Assembly: GCA_018894105.1 (NCBI GenBank)
Contig: CM032123.1
Coordinates: 8,123,001-8,187,000, forward strand
From: Jacaranda mimosifolia
Lineage: Eukaryota; Streptophyta; Magnoliopsida; Lamiales; Bignoniaceae
DNA length: 64,000 nucleotides
Reading direction: 5' to 3'
The position numbers and the translations under genes were made by a program. The notes beneath the pieces were generated by a model. It saw only the letters and a program-made list of their open reading frames with translations. It was not told the origin of the DNA and made no database searches. Positions within the stretch are counted from its first letter, which is position 1. Every line of letters begins with the position of its first letter. Shown here piece by piece: positions 47,190 through 58,888 of this stretch.

Positions 47190-48298
47190 CATCTAAAACT
47201 TATTGATTCTCAATGGTTGAATTTCATGACTCGCCTGTATTCTTGGATGTTATTATATGTTTGAATTCGTTCTGGTGCCCAGAACTTTCTTTACATTGCC
47301 ATATTTCTGTCCTTTATACCCTAGCCTTGTCGGCTAACCCCATGTTCTTGATATCTGTGAAAGTAATATTTGAAAGGGTCTAGTAGACCTATTTATGCTA
47401 GAAGTTCTCTTAAATTATTCATGTACTTTGTTTACTGGAATAGGCCTTGCCAGTTGTTATTGGATAATGTTATGCCTTGTCAATTACAAATCTGGTAAAG
47501 TTTCAAAATGTTCATGTTATTGCTTTAAAAGTTGAATTGAAAATCGGGCCCAGGGCTAGGTCCGAAAAGACGATCAGGGCAGTATGGACCAGCGGTGACA
47601 GATCTCCTAGCTAGTACCTACCTACGATGCTGACTTACAAGTAGCTAGAGGTAGTGAACTGTGAGTGGCGGGATCGGGCATGCTGTCGACCATGCCATAA
47701 AAACAAGTTGTTACGGTCCGAGCTGTGTGCTTGAGCAAACAAAGAGATAAGGAGAAATTTTTCAAGTTCAGGTTAAATGCTAATGTAAAGTTATCTTGTA
47801 TTCATCAAGGAGCAATAAGGAAGGATACCAATGGGCTAACTAAATGTTTATATGTTTCAAGTTTTTATGAGTCTAAATCTAATTTCCGTCAATCATGAAC
47901 TAATTATCTGATTGATTATCAATGACCTTGTTTATTGCAGTTAAAATTCAATATTTTTCGTCTATTTCCAGTTATGTGTTTCCCTCATTGAGTCCTTAAG
48001 ATTCACGCTCTTTCCTATTCTTTATTCTTTTCCTAGATAGGTCCAAGTGAGAAGCTGAAGCTCACATTTTGGTTGGAAGTCATTTTTTAATAGATTAGAC
48101 GTTCTAATTGTACATATAGTCTATACCTGATCGAGATAACTATACTTGGTTGTACATACTATGCTCTATGGAGTGATATTTCAGGTTAGTGCAGGTTGTT
48201 TTTCCTTTGAGTTGGTTAAATTCTTGATTCCGCAATTATTATCTGAATTAGATTTCAAGCTTGAATTAGTAGGGGTCATCTCGAGTGGGGGTGCTATA
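47190..48298 (+). repeat. 5' LTR of the Gypsy element, U3 missing
   Basis: It matches the 3' LTR at 63872-64000 from its start (shared gttctggtgcccagaacttt) and the LTR fragment 1-814 further on. It ends GTGCTATA, the usual CA end changed to TA. Everything corresponding to 62278-63870 of the 3' LTR is absent, so the left part was lost at the junction with the minus-strand LTR. Confidence 0.82.
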
Positions 48299-48302
48299 AA
48301 GG

Positions 48303-48314
48303 TGGTATCAAAGC
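48303..48314 (+). other. Gypsy primer-binding site (tRNA-iMet)
   Basis: TGGTATCAAAGC differs at one base from the canonical TGGTATCAGAGC and lies four bases after the 5' LTR. Confidence 0.9.
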
Positions 48315-48699
48315 CTAAGTTTGACGATGACCTAGGTAAATGGGTATTAAGAGGATACATGGTGAGTCTATAGGAAGTAGGGGATTATATCTAGGATAGC
48401 CAACTAGTTTGTAGTCTTCACTTCCAGAAACAAACATTGGACTTTAGATTGAGAAGGGAACTTTGATTTTTTTATGTGTGATTGAGAATCTTCCTGTGAT
48501 TAAGGAAAGATGGTGGATGAGATTAGAGTGATGAAAGTTCTTATGTAGACTTTTAATGATTTGACTTCCATTATAATGAACTTGGTTTAATTTGTCATAT
48601 ATATATATATATATATAAAAGATCACAATTTTGTTGTTAACTTTGGATGTCATTGTGTAATCTTGACATTAGTAAGTTAAGGAAGAACAAGAGACCATT

Positions 48700-49088
48700 T
48701 AGAAAAGGCAATGGCATCCCATGAAGGTTTCTATATACTTGACCCATCTCGAGTAGGTCGGCGTGGGAGAAGGAGACCACTTGATCCATAGGCCACTGCA
48801 CAGTATATCCCTGGGCAGAGAGCACCAACTGAACCACGAACTCATATCGAAGAAGATGTCTCATAGATCCCTCAGGTTAATCAACCAGCTGCGAGCTAAC
48901 CAGTGGAGCCCATGTTTTAGATGTGGCCACAATTTATGTAGTTTTGCCAGCAACAATGACAGGGTAATCAAGTAGGGAATATTGAAGAGCCTGCAGAAGA
49001 TTGAGCTTTAGATCGGTTCCTCAGGTTGCAAACCCTAAAATTCCTAAGGCAACTTGATAAAAGAAAAGTCGAGATGTGGCTTAAGAGC
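48700..49088 (+). pseudogene. Gypsy gag, 5' part, cut by CACTA
   Basis: A basic start (GRRGRRRPL) and the block RFLRLQTLKFLRQLD..KRKVEMWLKS can be read with several in-frame stops in the leader. It ends at 49088 with the codons for LKS. The next codon is found at 58084, so gag was split by transposon insertion. The start codon cannot be placed with confidence. Confidence 0.75.
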
Positions 49089-49579
49089 CACTACAACAAA
49101 TTACACTTTTAGTAAGGAATAATTTTGTAACCATAAAGCTGAAATTCGTTACCCAAAATATTGGTAACGAATTTTTCGTTACTTAAGTTTAGTGCCCTAA
49201 AGCCCGTCGCCAAAGGTTTTAGTAACGAAATTTATGGTTTGTTATGAATGATGGACTTATGGCGACGAAATGTATCGTTACCAAAATATGATATTAGAAA
49301 CAAAAAAGTATAGTAGTTACAATAGATTCTTATAGCGTAACGAAATATTTAGTTACTAAAACATTGGCAATTTTGTTGCATTTTATTTTTTTGTTACCAA
49401 TGCATAATATAATGATATTATTTATTTAATTAAGTATAGTTACTAATTGTTTATGCAACAAAATATTTGGTTACAAATAGTTAAATAAAATTTTAGTTCA
49501 AAAATAAGCATTTTGTCACCAATGGAATAAATAACTAAAACTTTTGCTACTAAATATGTGCGCATAAGCTCCTGTTTGG

Positions 49580-49930
49580 GCTGGACCAACAAGAGCGCCA
49601 CAAGCCGGCCTATTCGCAAGTTGGCAGCAGAACCCAGCGCCATTGGCCCACCCGCAAGGCCTAGTGCCCACACTGGCCAACCAGACCCAGCGCCACCAGC
49701 CCACCAACAACGCCTAGCACCCACACCGGCCCATCAACGCCCAACAGCAAGAACGGCTGCAGAGCAGCCCATCCACAAGGCCCAACGCCCACACGCAATG
49801 CCCAGCACCCACACTGGGCCCACCCGCAAGGCCCATCACCCACACCGGCCTGCATGGCCCAGCGGCACCAGCCCACCTGCAAAGCCCAGCGCCACACCGG
49901 CCCACCCACAGACCCAATGCAAATTCCTCC
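49580..49930 (+). repeat. GC-rich minisatellite in the CACTA element
   Basis: An imperfect array of units of roughly 25-30 bp around ggcccacccgcaaggccc and agcgcccacaccggccc, with about a dozen units. Because the unit is GC-rich and lacks stops, frames are open on both strands (for example 49558-50136 plus). The plus frame would be a Pro/Ala-rich protein without known domains. I call this a repeat, not a gene. Confidence 0.8.
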
Positions 49931-50334
49931 CAAAATTACTAGCAGCAGGTCTCAATCCCACGTCATGCCCACCCTCAAGCAAACACCTAACCATCTTGGC
50001 TGCACGTTCAAAAGTTAATATTTGCATTTGCTCAACTACTTATTCGTCTCTTCCATATAGAGCTCTCAAGCAATTTCACATGTTATCAAGCAAATATTAT
50101 TTTATTTTTAAAAACAAAATAATAATTGTCATTTGAATAAATAAAATAATAGTATCAAATAGTGAATTAAAAGAAATAAACAAAAGTGTGAGATAATTAT
50201 ATAACATAGCTGTATGAAGCAAAGAAATTTTATTACATATATGTATATATAAATTGTTAGGTAAAGGCTTAATATTTTTGTAGAAGAGCTTATAATATAA
50301 AAAACTTTATTTTAGAAATTTATAAAAAAAATAT

Positions 50335-50935
50335 ATTTATAAAAAATAATTGGCATTGCATAAAGTAACAATATTTTTAATTTCGGCGGTTTAGAAAAAT
50401 CAGCGCGAAGTTATTCATTCAGAGAATGTTACACTAACCGCCGGCATTTATTATGAATTCAGCGGCGGTTTTTTGAAATCCCGCTAAATGGCTAATTCAG
50501 CGGCGGTTTAGATAAATCGTTGATTAACCGCCGTCAAATTAATATTTTGTGACAGTTGAGACAAACCATCACAAAATATATGCCGCGATTAACTTATTTT
50601 CTTGTAGTGTGTATATATATATACTATATATGTATATAAGTTTGAATGAAAAATCATATTATATACATAGTTATAAATATTAAATATTATTTAATTCAGA
50701 ATGAATAAATAGAAAAAATAGATAACAATAAAAGTAATTCAAAATTTATTGATAAATTTATATATATGTATATTATATATATGTGAATAAGTATAAATGA
50801 AAAAAATAAGTATACATGTATGAATAATTCGAAAGAAAAAAGATAAAAATAAAAAATATTTAAAATGTTATAGATAAATCTATATATATGTATATATGTA
50901 TAAAATGAGAATATTTGAAATAATGATAAATTTTG
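50335..50935. repeat. internal repeat A with a second CACTA-type terminus
   Basis: It starts aaaaaataattggcattgca, contains four or five ggcggttt/aaccgcc words in both orientations (50384-50545), then gcgattaacttattttcttgtagtg ending at 50609, which is the right end of a CACTA element of a different family from the host. An AT-rich part follows to about 50935. Its left partner end was not found. Copy B is at 51405-51900 and a partial copy C at 55440-55765. Confidence 0.75.
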
Positions 50936-51404
50936 ATTTTGATTATTTGAAAGGTTAACAACTTTTTTTGTTATTCACTACTTTTTTGTTATTTGCAAAA
51001 TAAAATATGAATATCCAATTATATTTATACAAAATTTTGAGAATGAATACAATAATTTGTTTTTTCTATATTTTATTTTACATTATAATTTCATCCCCAT
51101 ATTTTGTCACTAATTCATATTTTAAAATCGATTTTAAGTTTATAATTATTTTATCAATTTACTATAGTTTTAACTTTATATGACTAATGCCAAACTCATT
51201 TCTTCACTTAATTATTCGATAACTAAGTTATGAGTCAAATTAAAACGTTTCTATTAACTTATATACTAATATTTATTTTAACTTTATAATTATTTTATAT
51301 ATTTATTTTGATTTATTTTACTTTTTTTTAATCTTCACTATCAAAGTTTTGTCTTAACTTAATTGATTTTTAATCAAAAATTAAAATTAAATAAGATTGT
51401 TTTT

Positions 51405-51900
51405 AAAAAATAATTGGCATTACATATATATATATATATATTAAAAATTTTTGGACAAAACCCTTTAAAGTTAGAAACAAAAAGCAATCTAATAAGTAAA
51501 AGAAATAATATTATTAATTGCGGCAGTTTAGAAAAACCGGCGCAAAGTATATGGCGCGATTAACCTATTTTCTTGTAACTTATATGTATACACTATATGT
51601 AAATAAGTACGAACAAAAAATTATATTATACATATTTATAAATATTAAATTTATTTAATTCGGAATGAATAAATAGAAAAATAGATAAAAATAAAAGTTA
51701 TTTAAATTTTATTGATAAATTTATAAATAAGTATATTATATTTATGTGAATAAGTATAAATAGAAAAAATAAGTATACATGTATGAATAATTAGAAAGAA
51801 AAAAGATAAAAATAAAAATTATTTAAAATTTTATAGATAAATTTATAAATGTGTGTGTGTGTGTGTATAAAATGAGAATATATGAAATAATGAGAAATGA
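51405..51900. repeat. internal repeat B, degenerate terminus
   Basis: It shares aaaaaataattggcatt, the gcggcagtttagaaaaacc word, gcgcgattaacctattttcttgta and the AT-rich tail with copy A, but lacks most of the middle ggcggttt section. The terminal GTAGTG is changed to GTAACT, so it can no longer be a working end. A TG repeat lies at 51849-51867. Confidence 0.75.
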
Positions 51901-51969
51901 GAAACAATGAAAAATTTATATATATGTATAAAATAATATATGAAATAATAGAAGAGAGAAATGAGAATA

Positions 51970-52012
51970 AAAAGAAAAGAAAAGAAAAGAAAAGAAAAGA
52001 GTGAAAAAAAAA
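51970..52012. repeat. AAAAG microsatellite
   Basis: About five perfect AAAAG-type units, then gagtgaaaaaaaaag. A similar shorter run is at 55837-55860. Both sit in the same relative place after repeats B and C. Confidence 0.85.
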
Positions 52013-52726
52013 GAATAAATACATAAAATATGATAATAAAAAGTTATTTAAATTGAATTGTATATATGTGAAATGATTAAGGGTAAATTGATCTTTTTAT
52101 ACTAAAATTACGTTAAATGGGCAATAAATGTGGAGGGGGAGGCAGTGAGCGTAGTTTTATAAAACATAAAAAAATTGTTTTGTATATATTTATTTTTTTC
52201 ACATAAGGGTTTGATATTTATTTCACAAATCACATTGGGGTAAATTGCAACTAGTCCAATAAAATTATTACAATTTCAATGGGGCCCTTAGTTTTGTTTT
52301 TTTGCTAATGTAGTGTTTGGTTATATTGGAAAAATTAAATTTTTGGTCTCATTAGATGGGGGATTTACACTTTTGGTAATTAAGTAGACACTTATAGGAC
52401 CAAAACTCTAAATTTTTTAATAAATTTGGGATAGCAACTCAACTTCCATTAGTATTCAGGCAAAACTGTAAAATTAAAAAAAATTAATTACCCAACAAAT
52501 CAAAATTTTGACTTATTTATAAAAATTCCACAAAATTTGAATTGCCCAATCAACCTTCATTAAATTTTTTTAAAAAAATAATAATAAAATTTAAAAATAT
52601 ATAACAAAATCCGCATAAAAAATTATATCTCAATATAAATATCATATAAATATATAAATATATGTATATCAATATAAATATATATAAAATAAATATCATA
52701 TAAATATATACATAAATATAACACCC

Positions 52727-52895
52727 ACCCCCTCTCCCCCAACCCCTCACCGCCAGCCATGGCCAGTGGCCGCCTGGCCATGGAAAAATGGCTAGCAGCC
52801 AGCTGCCAGATCTGGCCGCTGGCCACTGGCCGGCCATGGCCAAGCCTTGGGGGGGGGGGGGGGCTAGTTGGAAGAGGCAAGGGTGGGTGGGGTGT
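52727..52895. other. second GC-rich island, with a 15-base G-run
   Basis: It contains ccatggccagtggccgcctggccatgg-like repeats in both orientations and a run of 15 G at 52849-52863, inside AT-rich DNA. The words and the following TA repeat resemble the island at 36838-37115. acaaataagtcc phrases also lie downstream of both (37500 and 53900), so the two may mark copies of the same small transposon family. Open frames crossing it (52550-52970, both strands) are not credible genes. Confidence 0.65.
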
Positions 52896-55439
52896 GTGGA
52901 AGAAGGAGAAATATATATATGTATATATATATACTTATTTATTTATTGTCAATTAATAAATTTTAATTAAATTAACTTAAATTAAATTTTTTTACTTATG
53001 TTATTTATTTAAAATCATTACATTACTTTGTTCAAAATAATTAAAAATATTTATTTATTTAAAATTATTAAAATTTTATTGTTAGGATAAAATTTTAGAT
53101 TTTATTTTTATTTAAATTATTTATTTTGATTAATAAATAAATTTAATTTTTTTATTTATATACACACACACATCAAGGTCTTACAGGGTTCCAACTCTAT
53201 ATCTCCCACATTTTGACTTATTTAATTTTTATTAATTGATAAATTTAATGAAATTAGTTTAAATTAGGGCTTGTTTGTTTATGAATTGGAGCATTTTGTC
53301 AAAATATTTTAGCAATATGGTTTTTTGGAAGTGGGGTTGGAGAATGTGATGGTTGTTTATTTGTATTTTGGGTGGTAGGTGAAAAATGAATTGGGAGAAA
53401 ATTATTTATTTATTTGTGTTTTAGAAGGGAACAAGATATCATATCAATAATTTTTTTATTGGGTTGATAGGGTGAAATAGACATTTTAAAATTACTAGTG
53501 TTAGTATGATATTTTTAGATCTTATTTTTAATTTAAATTATTTATTTTAATTAATAAATGTTTTTTATATTTAATAAATATATTTAACTTAATATAAATA
53601 AATTATTTTAGATATGATTATTTTTTAATATTATTGAGATGTAATTTAAAAGTAAAATCATATTTAATTAAGAGATGGATTTTATTTTTATTTTTTTTAT
53701 AATTAATAAATATGTTTAATTAAATTTTATTAAATTACTTTACATATGTTGATGATTTTAAATTTTTATTTTTTTAATCCAAATTTAATTAAAAGTTTAT
53801 TTAATATTTAAAAAAATTATTAATAAAATTATTTAAATTTATTCTAAGTAATTTAAATAATATTAAAGTTAAACCCCCATGTTAAAGTTACAAATAAGTC
53901 CAATAGTATTTTTGTCTTAAAGATAATCAAAACAACTTTTGAAGGATATTTTTTAATTTTAATATAAATTTTCAACCCATGTCTACAAATTTGTTAAGGA
54001 TGCTAACAGTTCTTCAAATATTTAATAAAATATATGGGGATAAAAAATAATTTTATTAAACTTATAACTATATCACTAAGTTTATATTATAATGTCGTGC
54101 GTATTTCAAAATAATTTCAAAATTTCCAACTATATTAAAGTTTTACAAGTTGATCAATTTTAAAACAATTTGCGTTAATTAAGTATAGAAATTTTTCAAT
54201 AAATGCATGTTCAAATTGTCCACTTCAATATATTATTAGTACAGAATATTTTAATTTTTAAAATGAAATTAATTACATGTAAAGACTAAAGTTTTTAGAA
54301 TTTATAAACAATTTTTCTAAAATCTTTTTGTTCAAAAACAATGTCCTAATAAATAATAACAAAAATTGAATTAAATTTTTAACCGCCATAATAATACATC
54401 ATAATTCATCTTATAATATAAGATAAAATAAATAATTTTTGTACATACTATTTATACACAAAATGGAGGGAGGCGCAAAACTTTGGAGGGAATAAAAAAA
54501 TAATAAGGGAATTCATTTTTGGAGGGAAACTTATTTTTTGAAGGAAATATAATATGTAGACCAACTAATTCTTAAGAACAACTTGTTCAGGTCTATGAAA
54601 GTTAATAATCATTATATTTAATAATATACTTTAAGTTACTACTGTTTTACACTATATTAAACCACGAAATTTATCTTCATTTTAGCAATTTATATAGTAA
54701 AACATACGCACAATTAACATATAGATATCTATAAGTTATAAAAATCTTTAATTGGACAATACAACGATTAAAATACGAAATGTAAAATTAACAGGCCTAA
54801 CTTCAAGGACAGTTTTCTTTTCATTAAGTATTATGGTAAACTAGATTTCTTTCTTTTCTTTTGTTATTCAGGTATGTAACCTTTAACTATTTATTTTAAG
54901 GAGTTTTTAAAATTTTTCTAAATAAATATTGTAATAAATTATAATAAAAAATTAAATTGTTAAGCACCAAAATTTATAAGTCTAAATTATATGTTATTTA
55001 GCTATTTTAACTATAATAGAAAATCCTTTAATAATTTAAAAAATTATATGTCAATTCATCATATAATCTAAGATAAAAGAAATTAATTTTTCTGTAAATT
55101 ATTTATACAAAAAAAATGGAGGAGCTAAAATTTAGAGGAATCAAAAAAATGAAGAGAATTCATTATTGTTAGAGGGAATCAATTTTTTGGAAGAAATCAA
55201 GTTAAATTATTATGTTAAACTAATAATAAAAACAAATGTTAATATTTTTTATGGGCCAAATTTTGGAGGGAATACAAAGTTGGAGGGAAACAAAATTGCA
55301 TCGCCATCCAAATTCATTAAATAAATTTATGCATATGTATAAAATAAGAATATATGAAATAATGAGAAATGAGAAATAATGATAAATTTATATATGTATA
55401 AAATGAGAAATATATGATGAATCTTCTTTAAATTTTATA

Positions 55440-55765
55440 AAAATTTATATATATGTGTATATATATGCTATATATGCATATAAGTACGAATAAAAAATTA
55501 TATTATATGTATGTTTTTATAAATATTAAATATTAGTTAATTTGGAATTAATAAATAAAAAATAGATAAAATAAAAGTAATTTAAATTTTATTGACAAAT
55601 TTATATATATGTATATTATATATATGTGAATAAATATACATGTATGAATAATTAGAAAGAAAAAAGATAAAAATAAAAATTATTTAAAATTTTATAGATA
55701 AATTTATATATATATATGTGTGTATAAAATGAGAATATATGAAATAATGAGAAATGAGAAAGAAT
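55440..55765. repeat. internal repeat C (AT-rich part only)
   Basis: It matches the AT-rich halves of repeats A and B, from ctatatatgcatataagtac through tttataaatattaaatat, tagataaaataaaagtaat and gaataattagaaagaaaaaa to tataaaatgagaatat. It lacks the ggcggttt zone. Confidence 0.75.
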
Positions 55766-55928
55766 GATAAATTTATACATATATTTATAAAATGAGAAAT
55801 ATATGAAATAATGGAAGAAGAGAGAAATGAGAAAAAAAAGAAAAGAAAAGAAAAGAATGAAGAAAAAAGAAAAGAAATGAGAAATATATGAAGTGCTGGA
55901 GGGGAAGGGAGGGGATTCTTCATCTTTT

Positions 55929-55935
55929 TCTTCTT

Positions 55936-56012
<77 letters not shown>

Positions 56013-56053
56013 CACCACCACCACCACCACCATCATTATTATTATTATTATTA
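55929..56053. repeat. compound trinucleotide microsatellite
   Basis: Runs in order: about (TTC)12, (TTA)16 or so, (CCA)6 and (TTA)5, without interruption. This is pure simple sequence and probably length-variable between individuals. Confidence 0.95.
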
Positions 56054-56116
56054 TATTAATTGAATAATAATTGAATTATTTTAGAATATTTTTTATTTTA
56101 ATTTTATTATGTAATC

Positions 56117-56972
56117 TATAATTACATAGTTAGGATGATAGACTCAAAATTTTATTGTTCATATTTTATTTTATTATATCTGAATTAATAAATAAAATAT
56201 ATTTATATTTAATAGAATTATTTTAGATGTATTTATCATTTTAATGTTATTATGTAATTTTGAATTATATAGATAATAGGATAGACTTAAATTTTTATTG
56301 CTTAATTTTTATTTCATTTTTAACTTAACAAATAAAGTCAACAAAATTCATTTAAATTATTAGATATTTTACTATTTTAACATTATTAAATATTTTAACT
56401 TGATATTATTAAAATTATATGGCGTAAAGTTATAAGTTAGATTTAAAAAAACAATTAGATGATAAATTCGTATGAAATAAAATTTTATAAATTTGAAGGA
56501 TATTTGATATTTTAAATTCTAATGTTTAGAATACTTTTGATTTTAATATTATTATTTAATTTATAATTATATAGTTAGGATGCAGACTTAAAATTTTATA
56601 ATTTATAATTATATAGTTAGGATGACAGACTTAAAATTTTATTGTTTAAGTTTTTTTTGTCATATTTGAATTAGTAAATAAAATATATTTATATTTAACT
56701 GAATTATTTTAGATGTATTTATCATTTTAATATTCTTATGTAATTTTGAATTTATATAGATAATAGGATAGACTTAAATTTTTATTGTTTAATTTTTATT
56801 TCATTTTTAACTTAATAAATAAAGTCAACATAATTTATTTAAATTTTTAGAAATTTTACTATATTAACATTATTAGATATTTTAAGTTAATATTATTAAA
56901 ATTATATGGTAAATTCGTATGAAATAAAATTTTATAAATTTGAAGGATATTTGATATTTTAAATTCTAATGT
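56117..56972. repeat. tandem duplication, two units of about 370-410 bp
   Basis: Unit 1 (56117-56524) and unit 2 (56604-56972) share tagttaggatgatagact, agaattattttagatgtattt, gataataggatagacttaaa and ggatatttgatattttaaat in order. A short third start lies at 56562-56590. Unit 2 lacks about 30 bp of unit 1 near 56420-56450. AT-rich, non-coding. Confidence 0.85.
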
Positions 56973-58080
56973 GCAAGTTTTAAATTTTTTTTTAGGACTC
57001 AATTCATTTAATTTGATAATTTAGCAAGTGGGATACATGTGTATGTGTGTTTATATATGTGAATATATATATAAATATATACAAGTATATAAATATTTTT
57101 CAAGATTCATCTTTTTTTTTTTATCTTTTTGCTTTTTTCAACTTTTATGTACCTATTTTTAATTTTTTGTGCAAATATCCTTTCTTTCTTTTTTTGGTCT
57201 AGTAAAATACATGGCAAAAAGGGGTTGCCACACCACATGCCACGTAGGAGAGAGGATGTGACATGGTGCCATGTGGATTGGGCCTGCTGCAAATGAATTC
57301 GGGCTAGATTTGTCCTCAAATTGCCAAAATTCAAAAGTTAGTGTACCAAAAATATAAAGTCAAAATTTGCTAGTAGGGTATAGTTACGAGACCAATTTTG
57401 CATTTTTCCTCTAAATGAAAACTCTCAATTCATTGAATAATTCACAAAAAAGTTATAAAGCCCAATATTTTAAAGAAATTGGCCCAACGAATGGATTATT
57501 AACTTCAAATTTCTTCAAGCTCAATCTTTAAAATAAAACCCAATTCAATAATAATTCACTAAAAAATTGGTTAAGCCCAATTAACAAATTCTTTACATTA
57601 TTGTGAAGTCCATTTCTTGAACAAAAGCCCAACCCACAAGTATTAGTAAAAATTTAATTTAATATTCGTTTATAATTAGTAACGAAAATCATTGTTACCA
57701 TATGTATACAATTGATATTTGGAGGGAAGTTAATTAAAATTTAGTAACTAAAAACTTTGTTACAATATATTTTATTTGTAATAAATATTTTGTTGTTACA
57801 AAGGGTACCAAATTTTGTTACAAATATATCTTCTTATATGACGGAAAATGTTATATGTAACAAAATAACATTTTCCGTAACGAATAATTATTTAGTTACG
57901 AACATAAAAAATTTCAAGTAACAAATTTGAGTTAAAGGTAACAAGACTTTTTACTTTGTTACTAAAGAAAATGTAATTTGTAACAAAAAACCAATTTTGT
58001 TACAATAAATGTAACATATGTAACGAATTTTTCCTTTGTTACCAAAATTTTTGTTACATGAAGTGTAAATTGTTGTAGTG

Positions 58081-58520
58081 AGCTTGGAAAAGATATTTGG
58101 GACTCTGAGTTATCGAAATGAGCAGAAGATCTGATATGCTATATTTCTTTTAGAGGGTCCTGCACATGATTGGTGGCAAATGATCGATCATAGGTGGAAT
58201 GCAGAGGGAACTCATCTAACTTGGGAAAACTTCACCCCAGAGTTTATGAAAAAATATGTTTCGGAGGTGACCAAGTATGCTAGGGAAAGAGAATTCATGG
58301 AATTAATATAAGGAGCATCATCAGTCAGCCAGTATGAAGCTACATTTAGCCGATTGATTCGATATGCGCATCACATACTTGTAGATGAGGAGCGACAAAT
58401 TCGCAAGTTTATGGAAGGGTTATGACCAGAACTTAAACGGGGCCTTCTCTCATGTGATCTTCTGAGCTACAGTCATGCGGTGAGTAAAGCACATAGAATC
58501 AGAACTGCAGGAGATCAAAA
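58081..58520 (+). pseudogene. Gypsy gag, main domain
   Basis: It continues gag after the CACTA insertion: LEKIFGTL, LLEGPAHDWWQMI, LTWENFTPEFMKKYV, SVSQYEATFSRLIRYA and FMEGL are the usual Retrotrans_gag landmarks. In-frame stops occur (for example TGA at 58424-58426, where CGA for Arg is expected, and TAA near 58309), so it is not functional. Confidence 0.88.
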
Positions 58521-58643
58521 AGATTGAAGATTAAAGGGCAAAAGGGAAGGTTACCACTTGGCGGGCAGAACAACCCCAGGAAAAAATAGCCAAAGTTACA
58601 AATTGAGGGCGCCAACCAACGAGATTATCAAACCAGTGGAATC

Positions 58644-58859
58644 ATGAATCCAGCCCCAAAGACGTGCGGATTTTGTGGAAAACCAAGCCATAATGAATTA
58701 GAATGTTGGAAAAGGCATGGCAAATGCATAATTTGTGGTAGCGATCAGCACCTTATCAAGGATTGTCCCAATCTAAGGAACCAGTCCCCACAGAGAAAGG
58801 GAAACAAGTTGCAGAAACTAGTGGAAAGCCAAAAGTTTGAGCACGTGCATATGCTCTGA
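58644..58859 (+). pseudogene. Gypsy nucleocapsid, two CCHC zinc knuckles
   Basis: A 71-residue open stretch with CGFCGKPSHNELEC and CIICGSDQHLIKDC, both with the exact C-x2-C-x4-H-x4-C spacing. They bind nucleic acid in working gag proteins. The flanks are basic and glutamine-rich. This part of the polyprotein is intact although the frame closes at 58857. Confidence 0.9.
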
Positions 58860-58888
58860 CTGGAGAAAAAGCGCTTGATCCTTCTGAA

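Larger units (their letters stand above)
49089..58080 (+). mobile_element. CACTA transposon, 8,992 bp, non-coding
   Basis: The left end CACTACAACAAATTACACTT and the right end (reverse complement CACTACAACAATTTACACTT) differ at one base. The 3-bp target duplication is AGC (49086-49088 and 58081-58083). Subterminal arrays of taacgaa, cgttac and tttgttac words lie at about 49110-49540 and 57660-58060. The interior contains no transposase; it holds a GC-rich repeat block, ends of another CACTA type, AT-rich duplications, a GC island and microsatellites. It is a large non-autonomous element that has gained unrelated DNA. It lies within gag, and the gag frame continues exactly across it when one AGC is dropped. 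Confidence 0.95.

Noticed and set aside
49558..50136. 192-residue Pro/Ala-rich frame
   Set aside because: It is produced by a GC-rich minisatellite that is also open on the other strand and runs into AT-rich sequence without any domain.
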